Shown here piece by piece: positions 1-10,944 of a stretch of DNA of 64,000 bases. A program made the position numbers and the translations under genes. Source of the stretch: Orientallactaga sibirica (Eukaryota; Chordata; Mammalia; Rodentia; Dipodidae); NCBI GenBank assembly GCA_036365145.1, contig JAEOAD010000015.1, forward strand, positions 1,798,001 through 1,862,000. The letters run 5' to 3'. The notes under the pieces were generated by a model. That model did no database searches, had not been told where the DNA came from, and worked only from the letters and a program-made list of their open reading frames with translations. Every line of letters starts with the position of its first letter. Within the stretch, counting starts at the first letter, position 1.

Positions 1-262
1 TCATGCTTGTGTTGCAAACACTTTATCTACTGAATCATGAAAACTTGCATTTATAACAAAATCACTACACCCATGAGCCCAAGAAGAATAGAGTAATTCA
101 TTCACAAGGGCAGAGCCCTCATGACACAAAGATGTCTGATCTCTCCAATGCAATTCATGTGTGACTTTTAGGACTAAGTTTCCAACACATGACATATGGG
201 GTCATTTTCAAACCATAATTCCATATCTGATTCAAACAAATCATTGTACATTTTAAAACAAG

Positions 263-376
263 GAGCATGGATGGTGGCCATGATTCCTGCAATTGGGAGG
301 CAGAAGCGGGAAGATTGTCAAATTGAGGTCAGCCTAGGCTACATACCTAGACCTTGTGTCAAAAAATCAAAAATAG
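263..376 (+). repeat. B1 SINE (7SL-derived), diverged
   Basis: The body shows the B1 order: GGTGGCCATGATTCCTGCAA, then GGGAGGCAGAAG, then a GAGGTCAGCCTAGGCTACAT-like segment and an A-rich end near 360-376. It lies directly upstream of a B4 SINE. Positions 1-262 hold no repeat or gene that I recognise. Confidence 0.7.
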
Positions 377-607
377 GGCTAGGAATGTAGATTAGCTGAG
401 AAAGTGCTTGCCTGGCATACATGAAGCCCTGGGTTCATCCCCAGCACTGCATAAACCAGATGCGGTAGTGCAGTCTTGTAAACCCAGTACTCGGTAACTA
501 GAGACAGGAGGATCAAGAGTTCAAAGTCATGCTCAGCTATGAAGGGAGTTCAAGGTCAGCCTAGGCTATATGAGAACTTGTCTCAAAACAACAACAACAA
601 ATAAAAA
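377..607 (+). repeat. B4 SINE (ID head fused to B1 tail)
   Basis: An ID-like tRNA-derived head (GGGCTAGGAATGTAGATTAG, then CCCTGGGTTCATCCCCAGCA) is followed by a B1-type tail with AGTTCAAGGTCAGCCTAGGC and an ACAACAACAA-rich end. The order head then tail gives plus orientation. Confidence 0.75.
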
Positions 608-902
608 ATGGTATAGACAATAAACAATGCCATTGGTCAGGGTGCCAGAGAATGGCTGTTGAAATATAGACATCCCCACCTTAGATCACATTTAAGAGCA
701 GGACATGAAACTCTGGAGCCTCCTTCCAGGTACTCAGTTCTTGATGACAAATTCAGTAAGCACAGTATTCTGCCACAATTCTAATTTTACATAAATCAGA
801 TGGGAATCACTGGGTGAGCCTAGCACCTACAGTGTGTGTGTGGGGGGGTGTGCATGTGTAGGCTAGAAGACAAAGTTGACTGTTATTCCTTAATTACTGT
901 CT
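608..902. other. Unassigned non-coding stretch
   Basis: No reading frame or repeat is recognised here. A short TG/G-rich run sits at 831-860. Confidence 0.4.
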
Positions 903-1215
903 ACTGTCCATCTTTTTTTACAGATTATTTTTAAAATATATTTTAAATATTTATTTATTTGAGAGTGAGAGAGAAAGAGACAGAGAAACAGAGAGAGAGG
1001 AGAGAGAGAGAGAATGGGCCTCCAGCTATTGCAAATGAATTCCAGATGTATGTGCCAACTGTCCATCTTTTTTTACAGATTATTTTTAAAATATATTTTT
1101 AAATATTTATTTGAGAGTGAGAGAGAAAGAGACAGAAAGAAAGAGAGAGAGAGAGAGAGAATGGCCTCCAGCTATTGCAAATGAATTCCAAATGCATATG
1201 CCAACTTGTGCATCT
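903..1215 (-). repeat. Tandemly duplicated piece of a B2-like SINE
   Basis: Two copies of the 3' part of the local B2-like SINE lie in direct order. Each begins ACTGTCCATCTTTTTTTACA (903 and 1058, a 155-bp shift), then shows TATTTATTTGAGAGTGAGAG, a GA-rich run and CTCCAGCTATTGCAAATGAA. The flank ACTGTCCATC was copied with it, so this is a local duplication and not two insertions. Confidence 0.75.
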
Positions 1216-1240
1216 GGCTTTGGCCATATAGTGTGGCTAG

Positions 1241-1400
1241 GTTTTGTGGTTTTTATTGTATGTTTGGGTTTTGTGGCTGAATTTCATGTTGAATTCTGAA
1301 GCTGGGGATTCTGACTGTTCTGTGGTTGTTTTCTTATGTTTTATGGTAGCTTTGCATTACTTGATTTTATGATTTTATGATTTGGTTCTTTACCTATATA
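1241..1400 (+). repeat. Degenerate ~13-bp minisatellite, left part
   Basis: T-rich repeats of the type TTTTGTGG(C/T)TGAA, for example TTTTGTGGCTGAA near 1270 and GATTTTATGATTTTATGATT near 1364. It continues at 2055-2130 and 2622-2935 after insertions. Confidence 0.6.
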
Positions 1401-1419
1401 ACATATAGGATTTTATGGT

Positions 1420-2050
1420 TTTCTATTTTTTGAAAATTTCATAAACATATATAATTATTTTGGTTTCCCACTTATCTTCTTTCTTTTTCTCCCCCTCCCA
1501 CTAAAACCCTTTTTCTTCCTATTAGATACTCATCCTAGTTGCCTGCCTTATTTATTTTATTCCCCCCCCCCCAATTTAAATTAGGATCACTTATATGATC
1601 ATGGATGAGAGGTTTATTAATTGGGGAATTGACAATACTCCAGTGGCTATACCACTAAAGGACATGACTTCCCCTCCTCCATTAATAGTCAGCTTCCACT
1701 ACTTACTAAGGGAGGTGTGGAGTCTCATGGACACCTCCCTTATCTATGACAAGACATTGACAGGCTTGATCATGTACAGAAAATCATACCTACTGTGAGT
1801 CCATGAGTATAGTGGTCTTGTCATATGCAGAAGCCAGCATTCCACAGCCTCTCTTCTTATATCCCTCTGCTTTTACATTCTTTCTGTCTTCCTCTGTGAG
1901 CCCTGAGCCTTGGAAAGTGTGGCTTAGTTGTCATATTATGGCTTAACATAAACTGGTTGCTTGTTCGTGGTAATTTTATCATCTGTGTTCAAGGCTGTGA
2001 GCAGTACTTATTCATTCAGTATGACCATTACTAAGTCTACCCATTTTCCT
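1420..2050 (-). mobile_element. 5'-truncated rodent L1, 3' UTR only
   Basis: This is antisense L1 3' UTR. It shares with the longer L1s of this window the segments GCCAGCATTCCACAGCC, TTACATTCTTTCTGTC and CTGTGAGCCCTGAGCCTTGG. The 3' end is to the left. It appears inserted in the 13-bp minisatellite. The short open frame at 1595-1798 is chance. Confidence 0.65.
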
Positions 2051-2054
2051 ATCA

Positions 2055-2132
2055 TTTGATTTTGTGGCTGAATTTTGTGGTTGGGTTTTATGGCTGCATT
2101 TTATGGTTGAATTTTTGTGATGTAGTTCTGTA
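2055..2132 (+). repeat. 13-bp minisatellite, middle part
   Basis: Four consecutive 13-mers are readable: TTTTGTGGCTGAA, TTTTGTGGTTGGG, TTTTATGGCTGCA and TTTTATGGTTGAA. Then a B2-like SINE interrupts. Confidence 0.7.
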
Positions 2133-2135
2133 GCT

Positions 2136-2356
2136 GAGTTTTAAAAATCTATTTATTTATTAGAGACAGAGAGAGGGAGAAAGAAAGATAGAGAAAGAGT
2201 GAGAATGGGTGCACCAGGGCCTCTAGTCACTGCAAACAAACTCCAGATGCATGCACCACCATGTGCATCTGGTTTACGTGGGACCTGGAGAATCGAAATG
2301 GGGTCCTTACGCTTCGCAGGCATGTGCCTTAACTGCTAAGCCATTTCCCCAGCCCT
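2136..2356 (-). repeat. B2-like tRNA-derived SINE
   Basis: Antisense copy: a TATTTATTTATTAGAGACAG tail side, a GA-rich run, CTCCAGATGCATGCACCACC, and the tRNA-like head CTTAACTGCTAAGCCATTTC at the right. Confidence 0.8.
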
Positions 2357-2365
2357 GTAGCTATT

Positions 2366-2619
2366 TTTAGTTTTTTTTTTTATTTTTGGAGAGAGACACA
2401 GAGAGAGACAGACAGAGAGGGAGAGGGAGACAGATGGAGAATGGGTGTGCCAGCAGCCTCTCAGCTGCTGTGAACAAACTCCAGATGCATGCGCCCCCTT
2501 GTGGATAAGTGCGGCATTGTGTCACTTTGCATCTGGCCAAATGTGGGAACTATAGATTGGAACCAGGTTCTTAGGCTTAGCAGGCAGGTGCCTTAACTTC
2601 TAAGCCATCTCTCCAGCCC
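2366..2619 (-). repeat. B2-like SINE, longer subtype
   Basis: Antisense copy of the longer subtype: GGAGAGAGACACAGAGAGAG, CCAGCAGCCTCTCAGCTGCT, CTCCAGATGCATGCGCCCCC, and the head TAAGCCATCTCTCCAGCCC. This subtype recurs at 14734 and 30570. Confidence 0.85.
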
Positions 2620-2621
2620 TG

Positions 2622-2935
2622 TAACTGGTTTTTATATTGAATTTTGTGGCTTGGGTTTATGGCTATGTTCTGTGGTTGAGTTCATTCCATGGTCATTGGT
2701 TCTGTGGCTAGATTTCATGTTGAAAACTATGACGAGGGCATATGGCTGAATTCTGTGGTTGGGTCTGTGGCTTGGTTGTGTGACTAGGTTCCATAGTTGT
2801 GTTTTATGGCTTCATTTCATGGTTGAATTTTGTGGCTTGATTTCTGTGGTTGTTTCATGTCTTACTTTATGTCTGAGACTTATGGTTGTGTTATATAGTT
2901 GGTCTGTGGCTTAGCTCAGTGGTATTGGTTATCTC
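2622..2935 (+). repeat. 13-bp minisatellite, right part
   Basis: More than fifteen degenerate units of the type TTTTGTGGCTTGG or TTCTGTGGTTGAG run through this stretch, with phase slips. No protein is implied. Confidence 0.65.
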
Positions 2936-3453
2936 CCCCTGTGATCAAGTGGCTGACTGGGAGCTGTAGCTCACAGTATCTGCCTAGTATCTCATATTAG
3001 TATCAGTATCCCATTAAAAAGATAAAAGTTCCAAGTTCAGTTTGCCCCTAAATGTGTGTCATTCTCACACCATCAAAAAGTTGAAAAACATGCTAAGTGA
3101 AGTTATTATCAGTCTGTAATTTATTTAAGACAAAAATCTAGTTCCTTGCTTCAAAATATGTCCGAACTTCTTTAAGATTACATTTAGTTATGAATGACCA
3201 AAAAACAAAACAAAAACAAAAACACAACCTAACTAACTAAAAGAAAGTGGAGAGGGAGTGACACTCCCTCACATAATGAATGTTTGGAATTTTATGGCTC
3301 AACGATGATGCCAGCTGGTGCCTGGCCTCCTTCCATCTTATACTATTGTCCTCAGCATCTGGCGGTTGTCCCGAGTGTCAAGATGGCTATTGCACTTCCA
3401 TACAGCAAGAAAAGGAGAAAGAATGGTGACAAGCAAGTAAATGTAGGTGTATT
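2936..3453. other. Unassigned flank of L1 copy 1
   Basis: I recognise no gene or repeat. It ends at the L1 target site (TGTCAGGATTT at 3454-3464). Confidence 0.4.
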
Positions 3454-3464
3454 TGTCAGGATTT
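3454..3464. repeat. Left TSD of L1 copy 1
   Basis: TGTCAGGATTT, repeated at 10850-10860. Confidence 0.85.
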
Positions 3465-4779
3465 TTTTTTAATTTTTTTATATTTTATTTTATTTTATTA
3501 ATTATTTTTTATTGACTTTTATACTTACATACAAAAAAAACCATGTGACATTTCCCTTCTCTCCCCCAATTCCACTTTAGAACTCAAGTCTCCATCGTAT
3601 CCCCTTCCTCTCTCCATTAGTCTCTCTTTTAATTTGATGTCATCATCTTTTTCTTCCATTCTGAGGGTTTTGTGAAGGTATTGCTAGGCACTGCAAGGTC
3701 ATGGATATCGAGGCCAGTTTCTGTCTGGGCAGTTGCATTGTAAGAGGTCATACCCTTCCTTTGGCTCTTCCATTCTATCTGCCCCCTCTTCTGCAATGGT
3801 CCCTGAGCCTTGGAGGGTGTGACAGAAGTGTTTCAGTGCTGGGCACTCCTCCATCCCTTCTTCTCAGCACTATGTTGCCTTTTGGGTGATCCCAGTGGTC
3901 ATCACCATCTGAAAAGAGAAGCTTCTCTAACCAGAAGTGAGAGTAGCATTAATATGTGAATATGACCATTAAGTGTAGTGCTTACAAGGCAGCTGGGTGG
4001 GAATAATATATACATTTAGTCAGATGAGAGCAGGCTTATACCCCTAAGGCTCATGACCTCACCTACCATAGACTTTTACTTAGGTTTTTCAGTACCAGGT
4101 ATGTATTCCCTCTCGTAGAGAGGGCCTTCAGTCCAATTATGGAGTAGTTGGTTACCCCAAGAGTAGACATGCCACTATTGCACCCGTTCAGTCATTGGGC
4201 CTGTCTGGACAAGCTTGAATATTCAGCGTCCACTGTTTTCACTGTTGATGGCTTCTGTCTCCCATACTCTGCGTGCAATGCAGCCCTTTCCAGCTTTCAG
4301 TTGGCTGGTCTACAGGGAGAAGGTTTTCTGCTCAGCACCAGCTTGCTTTCTCAGTGACCATGCTTCTCAGGCATGATATGTTTTTAGCAATAGGGTTTTA
4401 CTATCTGTTTCTCTATGGAAACCAAGGGCTTTGGCAAAAGCCTTTAATGTTTTGGAGGCTACCGGGACCTCCTTGGCCAACAACTCACTGGAAGGTATTC
4501 CATCCCAGGTACTGAAAATTTTCTAGTAACAGTCTACAGCTTCTAGATGTGCCCTTATTCAAAAAAGTAATTTTACATATGTCTTATTCATAATATCTTG
4601 AGTTTAGATTGAACCTCCCCCTGCTCTTCTTGTATGCATTCTCTTCCCGTGGCCTCGCTTAGGCCATTCCCCTCCCTGTACTCAGTTCTTCTACTTACAT
4701 ATGTGCATTACCATACACTTAAGTCCTTCCCTTTCCTCCCTCCCTTATAGCCTTTTACCAGCTTACTGGTTTCTGGTAC

Positions 4780-5593
4780 CTATTTTTGGTTCCAGTTCAC
4801 ACACAAGTCTATACATTGGTAGCTGGGTCCGCATATCAGAGAGAACTTGTGACATTTGGCTTTCTGAGCCTGGGTTACCTCACTTAGTATAATCCTTTCA
4901 ATATCCATCCATTTCCCTGCAAATTTCATAATTTCATTTTTCTTTACCACTGAATAGAACTCCTTTGTGTAAATGTACCACATCTTTATTATCCACTCCT
5001 CTGTGGAGGGACATGTAGGCTGCTTCCATTTCCTAGCTATTGTGAATAGAGCAGCAATAAACATGGTTTTGCAAGTATCTCTAAGGTAGTGAGAAGAGTC
5101 CTCTGGATATATGCCTAGGAGTGCTATAGCTGGATCATATGGTAAATCTATCTCTAGCTGTCTCAAGAACCTCCACACTGATTTCCACAATGGATGGACC
5201 AGCTTACATTCCCACCAACAGTGTAGAAGTGTTCCTGTTTTTCCTCATCCATGCCAACAATTATTGTCATTTGTTTTCTTGATGGACAGGAGTGAAATGG
5301 CATCTCAAAGTGGTTTTAATTTGCATTTCCCTGATGGCTAAGGATGTGGAACATTTTTTTAGATGTTTATATGCCATCTGTATTTCATCTTCCGTGAATT
5401 CTCTATTTAGTTCCATAGCCCATTTTTTAACTGGGTTGTTTGAGTTATTATTCTGTTTTTTGAGTTCTTTGTATATTCTGTATATTAATCCTCTGTCAGA
5501 TGTATAGCTGGCAAAGATTTTCTTCCATTCTTTAGGTTGTCTTTTTGCTCTATTCACAGTGTCCTTTGATGTACAAAAGCTTTGTAATTTCAT
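4780..5593 (-). pseudogene. L1 ORF2 C-terminal remnants (copy 1)
   Basis: Two open pieces (5593-5267 and 5190-4780) carry the C-terminal part of L1 ORF2p. Recognisable strings include [40 protein letters not shown] and [20 protein letters not shown]. The stretch between them, where the Cys-rich motif should lie, is out of frame. In an intact L1 this region helps ORF2p bind RNA. It lies directly upstream of the 3' UTR in transcriptional order. I am confident of the family; no function remains. Confidence 0.85.
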
Positions 5594-5729
5594 AAGGTCC
5601 CAGTGGTTGATTAGTGGTTTTATTCCCTGAGCAATTGGAGTTATATTCAGAAAGTCCTTGCCTATTCCAATATGTTGAAGAGTTTCCCATACCTTTTCCT
5701 CTAGCAGTTTCAGAGTTTCAGATCTGATA

Positions 5730-7598
5730 TTAAGGTCCCTGATCCATTTGGACTTGACTCTTGTGCATGGAGAGAGACAAGGATCTGTTTATCCTTTTAC
5801 ATACAGATGTCCAGTTTTCCCAGCAACACTTGTTAAAGAGGCTATCTTTTCTCCAATGAATATATTTGGCATTTTTGTCAAAGATCAGGTATTTGTAGCT
5901 GCTTGGATTAATATTTGGGTCTTCTATTCTGTTCCATTGATCTACCTGTCTGTCCTTGTGCCAGTACCATGCTGTTTTTGTTACTATGGCTTTGTAGTAT
6001 AACTTAAAATCGGGTATGGTTATACCACCTGCCTGATTTTTGTTGCGCAAAATTGTTTTGGCTATTTGAGGTTTTTTGTGTTTCCAGATGAATTTTAGTA
6101 TTGTTTTTTCTATTTCTGTGAAGAATGCTATTGGAATTTTAATGGGGATTTCATTAAATGTGTAGAATGCTTTTGGTAAGATTGACATTTTCACAATATT
6201 GATTCTTCCAATCCAGGAGCATGGAATGTCTTTCCATTTCCTTGTGTCTTCTGCAATTTGTTGCTCGAGTTTTTTAAAGTTCTCATTGTAGAGATCCTTC
6301 ACTTCCTTGGTTAAGTTTATTCCAAGTTTTTTTTTTTTTTTTTTTGAGTCAATTGTGAATGGGAGAGATTCCCTGATTTCATCCTCTGCATGTTTGTTGT
6401 TAGTGTATAGAAAAGCTACTGATTTCTGTGTGTTTATTTTGTATCCTGCTACATTGCTAAAAGTGTTTATCAGCTCTAACAGTTTGCTCGTAGAGTCTTT
6501 AGGGTCTGCTATGTATAGAATCATATCGTCTGCAAATAATGATAATTTGATCTCTTCCCTTCTGATTTGTATCCCCTTTATGAATGTCTCTTGCCTTATT
6601 GCTATGGCTAAGACTTCCAGTACTATATTAAATAGTAGTGGGGAAAGTGGACACCCTTGTCTTGTTCCTGAATTTAGAGGAAAAGCTTCAAGTTTTTCCC
6701 CATTTAGTATTATGTTGGCTGTAGGTTTGTCATAAATAGCTTTTATTATGTTGAGATATGTTCCTTCTATTCCCAGTTTCTGTAATACTTTCACCATGAA
6801 GGGGTGTTGGATTTTCTCAAATGCCTTTTCTGCATCTATTGAGATGACCATGTGATTTTTGTCCTTCAGACCATTTATATGGTGTATTACATTTATGAAT
6901 TTGCATATGTTGAACCATCCCTGCATCTCTGGGATAAAGCCTACTTGGTCAGGGTGAATAATCTTTCTGATATATTCTTCTAATCTGTTTGCCAGTATTT
7001 TGTCGAGAATTTTTGCATCTATGTTCATGAGGGAGATTGGTCTATAATTTTCTTTTTTTCGTCTGTCTTTGTCCGGTTTGGGTATCAGGGTGATGCTGGC
7101 TTCATAGAAGGATTTCGGTAGAATTCCTTCCTTTTCTAGTTTATGGAAAAGTTTGAGAAGCATTGGTGTTAGATCTTCCAGGAATGTCTGGTAAAATTCA
7201 GCTGTGAATCCATCTGGTCCTGGGCATTTTTTAGTTGGGAGACTTTTTATGACTGCCTGGATCTCTGTGGTTGTTATAGGTCTATTTAAATGGTTTATCT
7301 CATCTTCATTTAATTTTGGTAGGTCATATGAATCAAGGAAATCATCCATTTCTTTCAGGTTTTCAAACTTAGAGGCATATATATTCTTAAAGTATGTCTG
7401 TACGATTTTCTGAATTTCTTTGGTATCTGTTGTGATGTTGCCTTTTTCATCTCTAATCTTATCAATTTTTGTCTCTTCTCTCTTTCTTTTGGTCAGATTT
7501 GCTAAGGGTGTGTCAATCTTGTTTATCCTTTCAAAGAACCAACTTTTTGTTTCATTGATTTTTTTGATTGTTTTTTTTTTTTTTGGTTTCCATTTCAT
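5730..7598 (-). pseudogene. L1 ORF2 reverse transcriptase region (copy 1)
   Basis: A 622-codon open piece covers the reverse transcriptase domain of L1 ORF2p, which copies L1 RNA at nicked genomic DNA. Visible RT landmarks in order are [66 protein letters not shown] and the catalytic [11 protein letters not shown]. Two homopolymers look like slippage: lysine runs at the N-terminal edge (T-run near 7568-7585) and at [12 protein letters not shown] (T-run at 6327-6345). Unlike L1 copies 2 and 3, the frame is continuous through FADD. The piece is separated from the endonuclease part by a stop and a frameshift, and it ends at a frameshift near 5730. Confidence 0.93.
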
Positions 7599-7701
7599 TA
7601 ATTTCTGCCCTAACCTTTATTATTCCTTCCCATGTACTGATTTTTGGTTTGCCTTGTTCCTCTCTTTCAAAGGCCTTAAGGTGAAGCATTAAATTGTTTA
7701 G

Positions 7702-8682
7702 TTATGAGCTCTCTAATTTCTTAATATAGGCAGTTAGAGCTATGAATTTCCCTCGTAGGACGGCCTTCATTGTGTCCCATAGGTTTTGGTATGTTGTATT
7801 CTCATCATCATTTGATTCTATGAATTTCTTGATTTCCTTTTTAATTTCTTCAATGACCCATACATTGTTCAATAATGTACTGTTTAGTCTCCATGAATTT
7901 CTGTATGCTCTGTAGTTTTTCTTGTTGTTGATTTGCAGTTTAATCCCATTGTGGTCAGATAGCATACAAGGGATTATTTCAATTTTCCTGTATTTGTTAA
8001 GATTTGATTTGTGCCCTATCATATGGTCTATTTTAGAGAATGTCCCATGTGCTGCTGAGAAGAATGTATATTCTGCAGCATTTGGATGGAATTTTCTGTA
8101 TATATCTGTTAGGTCCATTTGTTCCATGATATCATTTAATGCAGATATCTCTCTGTTTATTTTTTGTTGGGTAGACCTGTCAAGTGATGAGAGCGGGGTA
8201 TTGAAGTCACCCACTACTATTGTGTTTGGAGTTAGCTCTGACCTTAAGTCTGATAGTGTTTGTTTGATGAAATTAGGGGCCCCTGTGTTGGGAGCATAAA
8301 TGTTTAGGATTGTGATGTCCTCCTGTTGGAGTATTCCTTTAATCAGTATAAAGTGACCTGCTTTATCTTTCCTCACTAATGTTGGTTTGAAGTCTATCCT
8401 GTCAGAAATTAGGATGGCAACCCCTGCTTCTTTTCTAGATCCATTTGCTTGATATGTCTTTTTCCAACCTTTCACCCTAAGAATGTTTCTATCTTTTAAT
8501 GAGAGGTGAGTTTCCTGGAGGGAACAGATGGTAGGATCCTGCTTTTTAATCCAGTCTGCCAGTCTATGTCTTTTGGTTGGGGCATTGAGGCCATTGATAT
8601 TGAGAGTTATTATTGAAAGATATATATTTGATCTCTCCATTTTTCTTGGTTTGTAGTTCTTCCTGGTTTTCGTTTTACTCAC
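7702..8682 (-). pseudogene. L1 ORF2 endonuclease region (copy 1)
   Basis: A 326-codon piece starts with [17 protein letters not shown], the apparent ORF2 start just after ORF1. It carries the apurinic-endonuclease-like domain that nicks target [29 protein letters not shown] and CMLSDHNGI are visible, so the catalytic Asn, Glu, Asp-Phe-Asn and Asp-His positions are kept. It ends at a TAA at 7699-7701 where copies 2 and 3 read CAA (Gln), a private nonsense change. The +1-relative open frame at 7922-8299 is antisense noise. Confidence 0.93.
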
Positions 8683-8689
8683 TTGTTCT

Positions 8690-9783
8690 AACTGTTGAGT
8701 ATGATTTCTTTTTTCCTATTTCCTGCTGTGTGTGTTTTGCTTTTTCTTCAGCATGAATGATTCCTGCAAGTATTTTCTGTAGAGCTGGTTTAGTTGCCAT
8801 AAATTCCTTTAGCCTGTCTTTGTTGTGGAATGTCCTTATTTCTCCATCAATTTGGATAGATAGCTTTGCAGGATAAAGTAATCTTGTTTGGCAGTTTTTA
8901 TCTTTCAGAACTTGGAATACATCACTCCAGGCCCTTCTGGCTTTTAAAGTTTGTGTTGAGTAATCTGCTGTGACCCTGATGGGTCATTCCCCTTGTAGGT
9001 CATTTGCTTTCTCTCTCTAACTGCTTTCAATATATTCAATATATTTTCTTTGGTTTGTGTATTTAGTAGTTTAATTATAACATGGCGAGAAGAGGATCTT
9101 TCTAGGTTTTGTCTGTTTGGTGTTCTAAATGCTTCTTGTATCTGCATTGGCATTTCTTTCCCAATTTGGGGAAATTTTTCTTCTGTGATTTTGTGGAAAA
9201 TACCTACTAAGCCTCTGGATTGAAATTCTTCCCCTTCTGCTATACCTTGAATTCTTATGTTTGATCTTTTCATAGTGTCCCGCATGTCTTGGAGTTCCCA
9301 TTCATACCTTTCTATTAGCTTGTCTTTCTCTTTGTTGGACTGTGATAGGTCTGCCACCTGGTCTTCTAGTTTAGATATTCTGTCCTCTCCTTCATCCATT
9401 CTACTAGTGAGACTTTCCATGGAGTTTTTTATTTCACTTACTGTGTTCTTCAGAGCTAGGATTTCATCCTGGTTTTTCTTCAGTAGTTCTAATTCCTTAT
9501 TCATGTCCTCTAATGACCTTTTTATTTCCTTAAACTGTTTTTCTGTAATCTCTTTCAAGAGTTTGTTTTCTTCTTTAATTCCTTTGTTTTCTTCTCATAT
9601 TGCTTTCATTTCTTCTTTTATTTCTTTGAGTATAGATATCATCATTCCTTTGAAATCTTTGTTAGGAATTTCCTCTAAAACAGTCTCATTGGTGAACAGT
9701 TCTGGTGGATTTGTAATTTTTGGTGGGATTGCATTGTCTTGATTCTTTGTGTTTTTTGTATTATAATGTAGTGACTTTTGCAT
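8690..9783 (-). pseudogene. L1 ORF1 (copy 1), with in-frame TGA
   Basis: ORF1p is the trimeric RNA-binding chaperone of L1. The frame begins MQKSLHYNTKNTKNQDNAIP at 9783. A TGA at 9597-9595 interrupts it after 62 codons, then the same frame continues through a coiled coil (EITEKQFKEIKRSLEDMNKE, SLTSRMDEGEDRISKLEDQV) and the RRM-like part (MKRSNIRIQGIAEGEEF, FRTPNRQNLERSSSRHVIIK). A frameshift near 8990 changes the C-terminal end (reads GNDPSGSQQITQHKL instead of the RRM/CTD seen in copies 2 and 3). The same TGA occurs in L1 copy 2, see findings. Confidence 0.9.
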
Positions 9784-10827
9784 CCTGGATTGATTTAATG
9801 CTTAGGTTTTCTAGTTATCTGCAGTGTTCTTAGGTGTGGATATGGGTTTAAGGTGCCAAGTGCAGCACTTGTACCCAGGTCCACCTCAGAGGTAATCCTA
9901 GATGTTGACTTTGCTTGGTAAGCAAGTATTGTAGTGGACTGGTGGAACAATTTAGTAGCAAGTTCTAAACTTCAATTGAGCCAAGAGCACATTCAATTAA
10001 CATGAGCACAGAGTATACAAATGTGGGAATTGAAACAAAGAGTCTTATAAGGTCAAAATCCCTAAGGATGTGTTTCTTCCACACCTTTAATCTTGTCAGC
10101 TAGGAATCAGACCCTGCCCCCAATAATGACAGAAGCAAAAGATAAAGGCTCTTTAAATCCAAAAGTATTACAGGCAGCAATATTCCAAACCTCATATTCA
10201 GCTTATTTGAAAATGGTAAGGCCAACCACAAATGTGTAACCTATAACCTGCCCTGACCTGGAAAGAGAGGTTAGCTCTTCCAATGCAGGCCTTTGTTACC
10301 TTTTGGTGTGGTTTCCAAACTCACCAATGCTGAGTGCCCACCTCGTTCCCTGAGCTGTGGAGCTTGGCTCAGCTGTACTGGGTCCGGTGTTGGTGATGTA
10401 GTACAGGCTGCTGCTAATGGCTGATTTCTGCCAATTCGCTGGGGATCTGATGGTTGGGGGATGGGCGAGTTCAGGAAGCCTGTAGTGGCTCACCGTGTTC
10501 TCCTGTAGATCTTTCAGTAGCTCAGCAGACTTTTCTTCGCTTTCTGGGCTCTGAGAGGAGACTGATGAGGTTGGAAAGACCCCCGTTTATTTATTGTTTT
10601 TGTTGTTGTTGTTGTTTGTTTTGGCGGCAGCGGTGGCAGTGGTTGCAGGGGAAGCTCAGCAAGTCTCAGCTGATCTGAGCTGCTCCGGCCACTGTGGAGC
10701 GGGTCGGGCCACAATCCATAGAGTAGTATTTCTGCTGTTTCCCAGAAAAAAATATTCTGATCTTTTCCCGAAGAAGAGTGTAGTTTTGTTTAAATCCCTG
10801 CCTGATCTGGTTTGGCGTGGCTCCTAT

Positions 10828-10838
10828 GCCGCCATCTT
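10828..10838 (-). promoter_or_regulatory. YY1-type box at L1 5' end (copy 1)
   Basis: On the minus strand AAGATGGCGGC lies within 25 bp of the L1 5' end. It matches the YY1 consensus AAGATGGCNGC. L1 elements of other mammals carry a YY1 site at the same place, where it sets the start of transcription. The same box is present in L1 copies 2 and 3 here. Confidence 0.75.
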
Positions 10839-10908
10839 ACCCGGAAGTCTGTCAGGATTTCTTTTTAGTTGTTTTGACTAATCCTATAAGAACAAATTCA
10901 TGGAAGAA

Positions 10909-10909
<1 letters not shown>

Positions 10910-10944
<35 letters not shown>

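Larger units (their letters stand above)
3465..10849 (-). mobile_element. Near full-length L1 retrotransposon (L1 copy 1)
   Basis: The element reads right to left: 5' UTR (about 10849-9784), ORF1 (9783-8690), ORF2 (8682 to about 4700), 3' UTR (to about 3530) and an A-rich tail, seen as T-rich sequence at 3461-3530. TGTCAGGATTT is present on both sides (3454-3464 and 10850-10860), which is a target-site duplication and shows a single insertion. The length of about 7.4 kb fits a complete rodent L1. Both ORFs are broken by stops and frameshifts, so the copy is dead by itself. The many open frames on the plus strand inside it are antisense shadows. Confidence 0.93.

Noticed and set aside
2055..2935. 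Regularly spaced T/G repeats as a CRISPR-like array
   Set aside because: Units are head-to-tail and degenerate, without spacers, in vertebrate-type DNA.
5292..9742. Many plus-strand open frames up to 161 codons across L1 copy 1
   Set aside because: They are the antisense of L1 ORF1/ORF2 on the minus strand, are Ser/Leu/Phe/Ile-rich, and recur at the same places in copy 2 and, on the minus strand, in copy 3.
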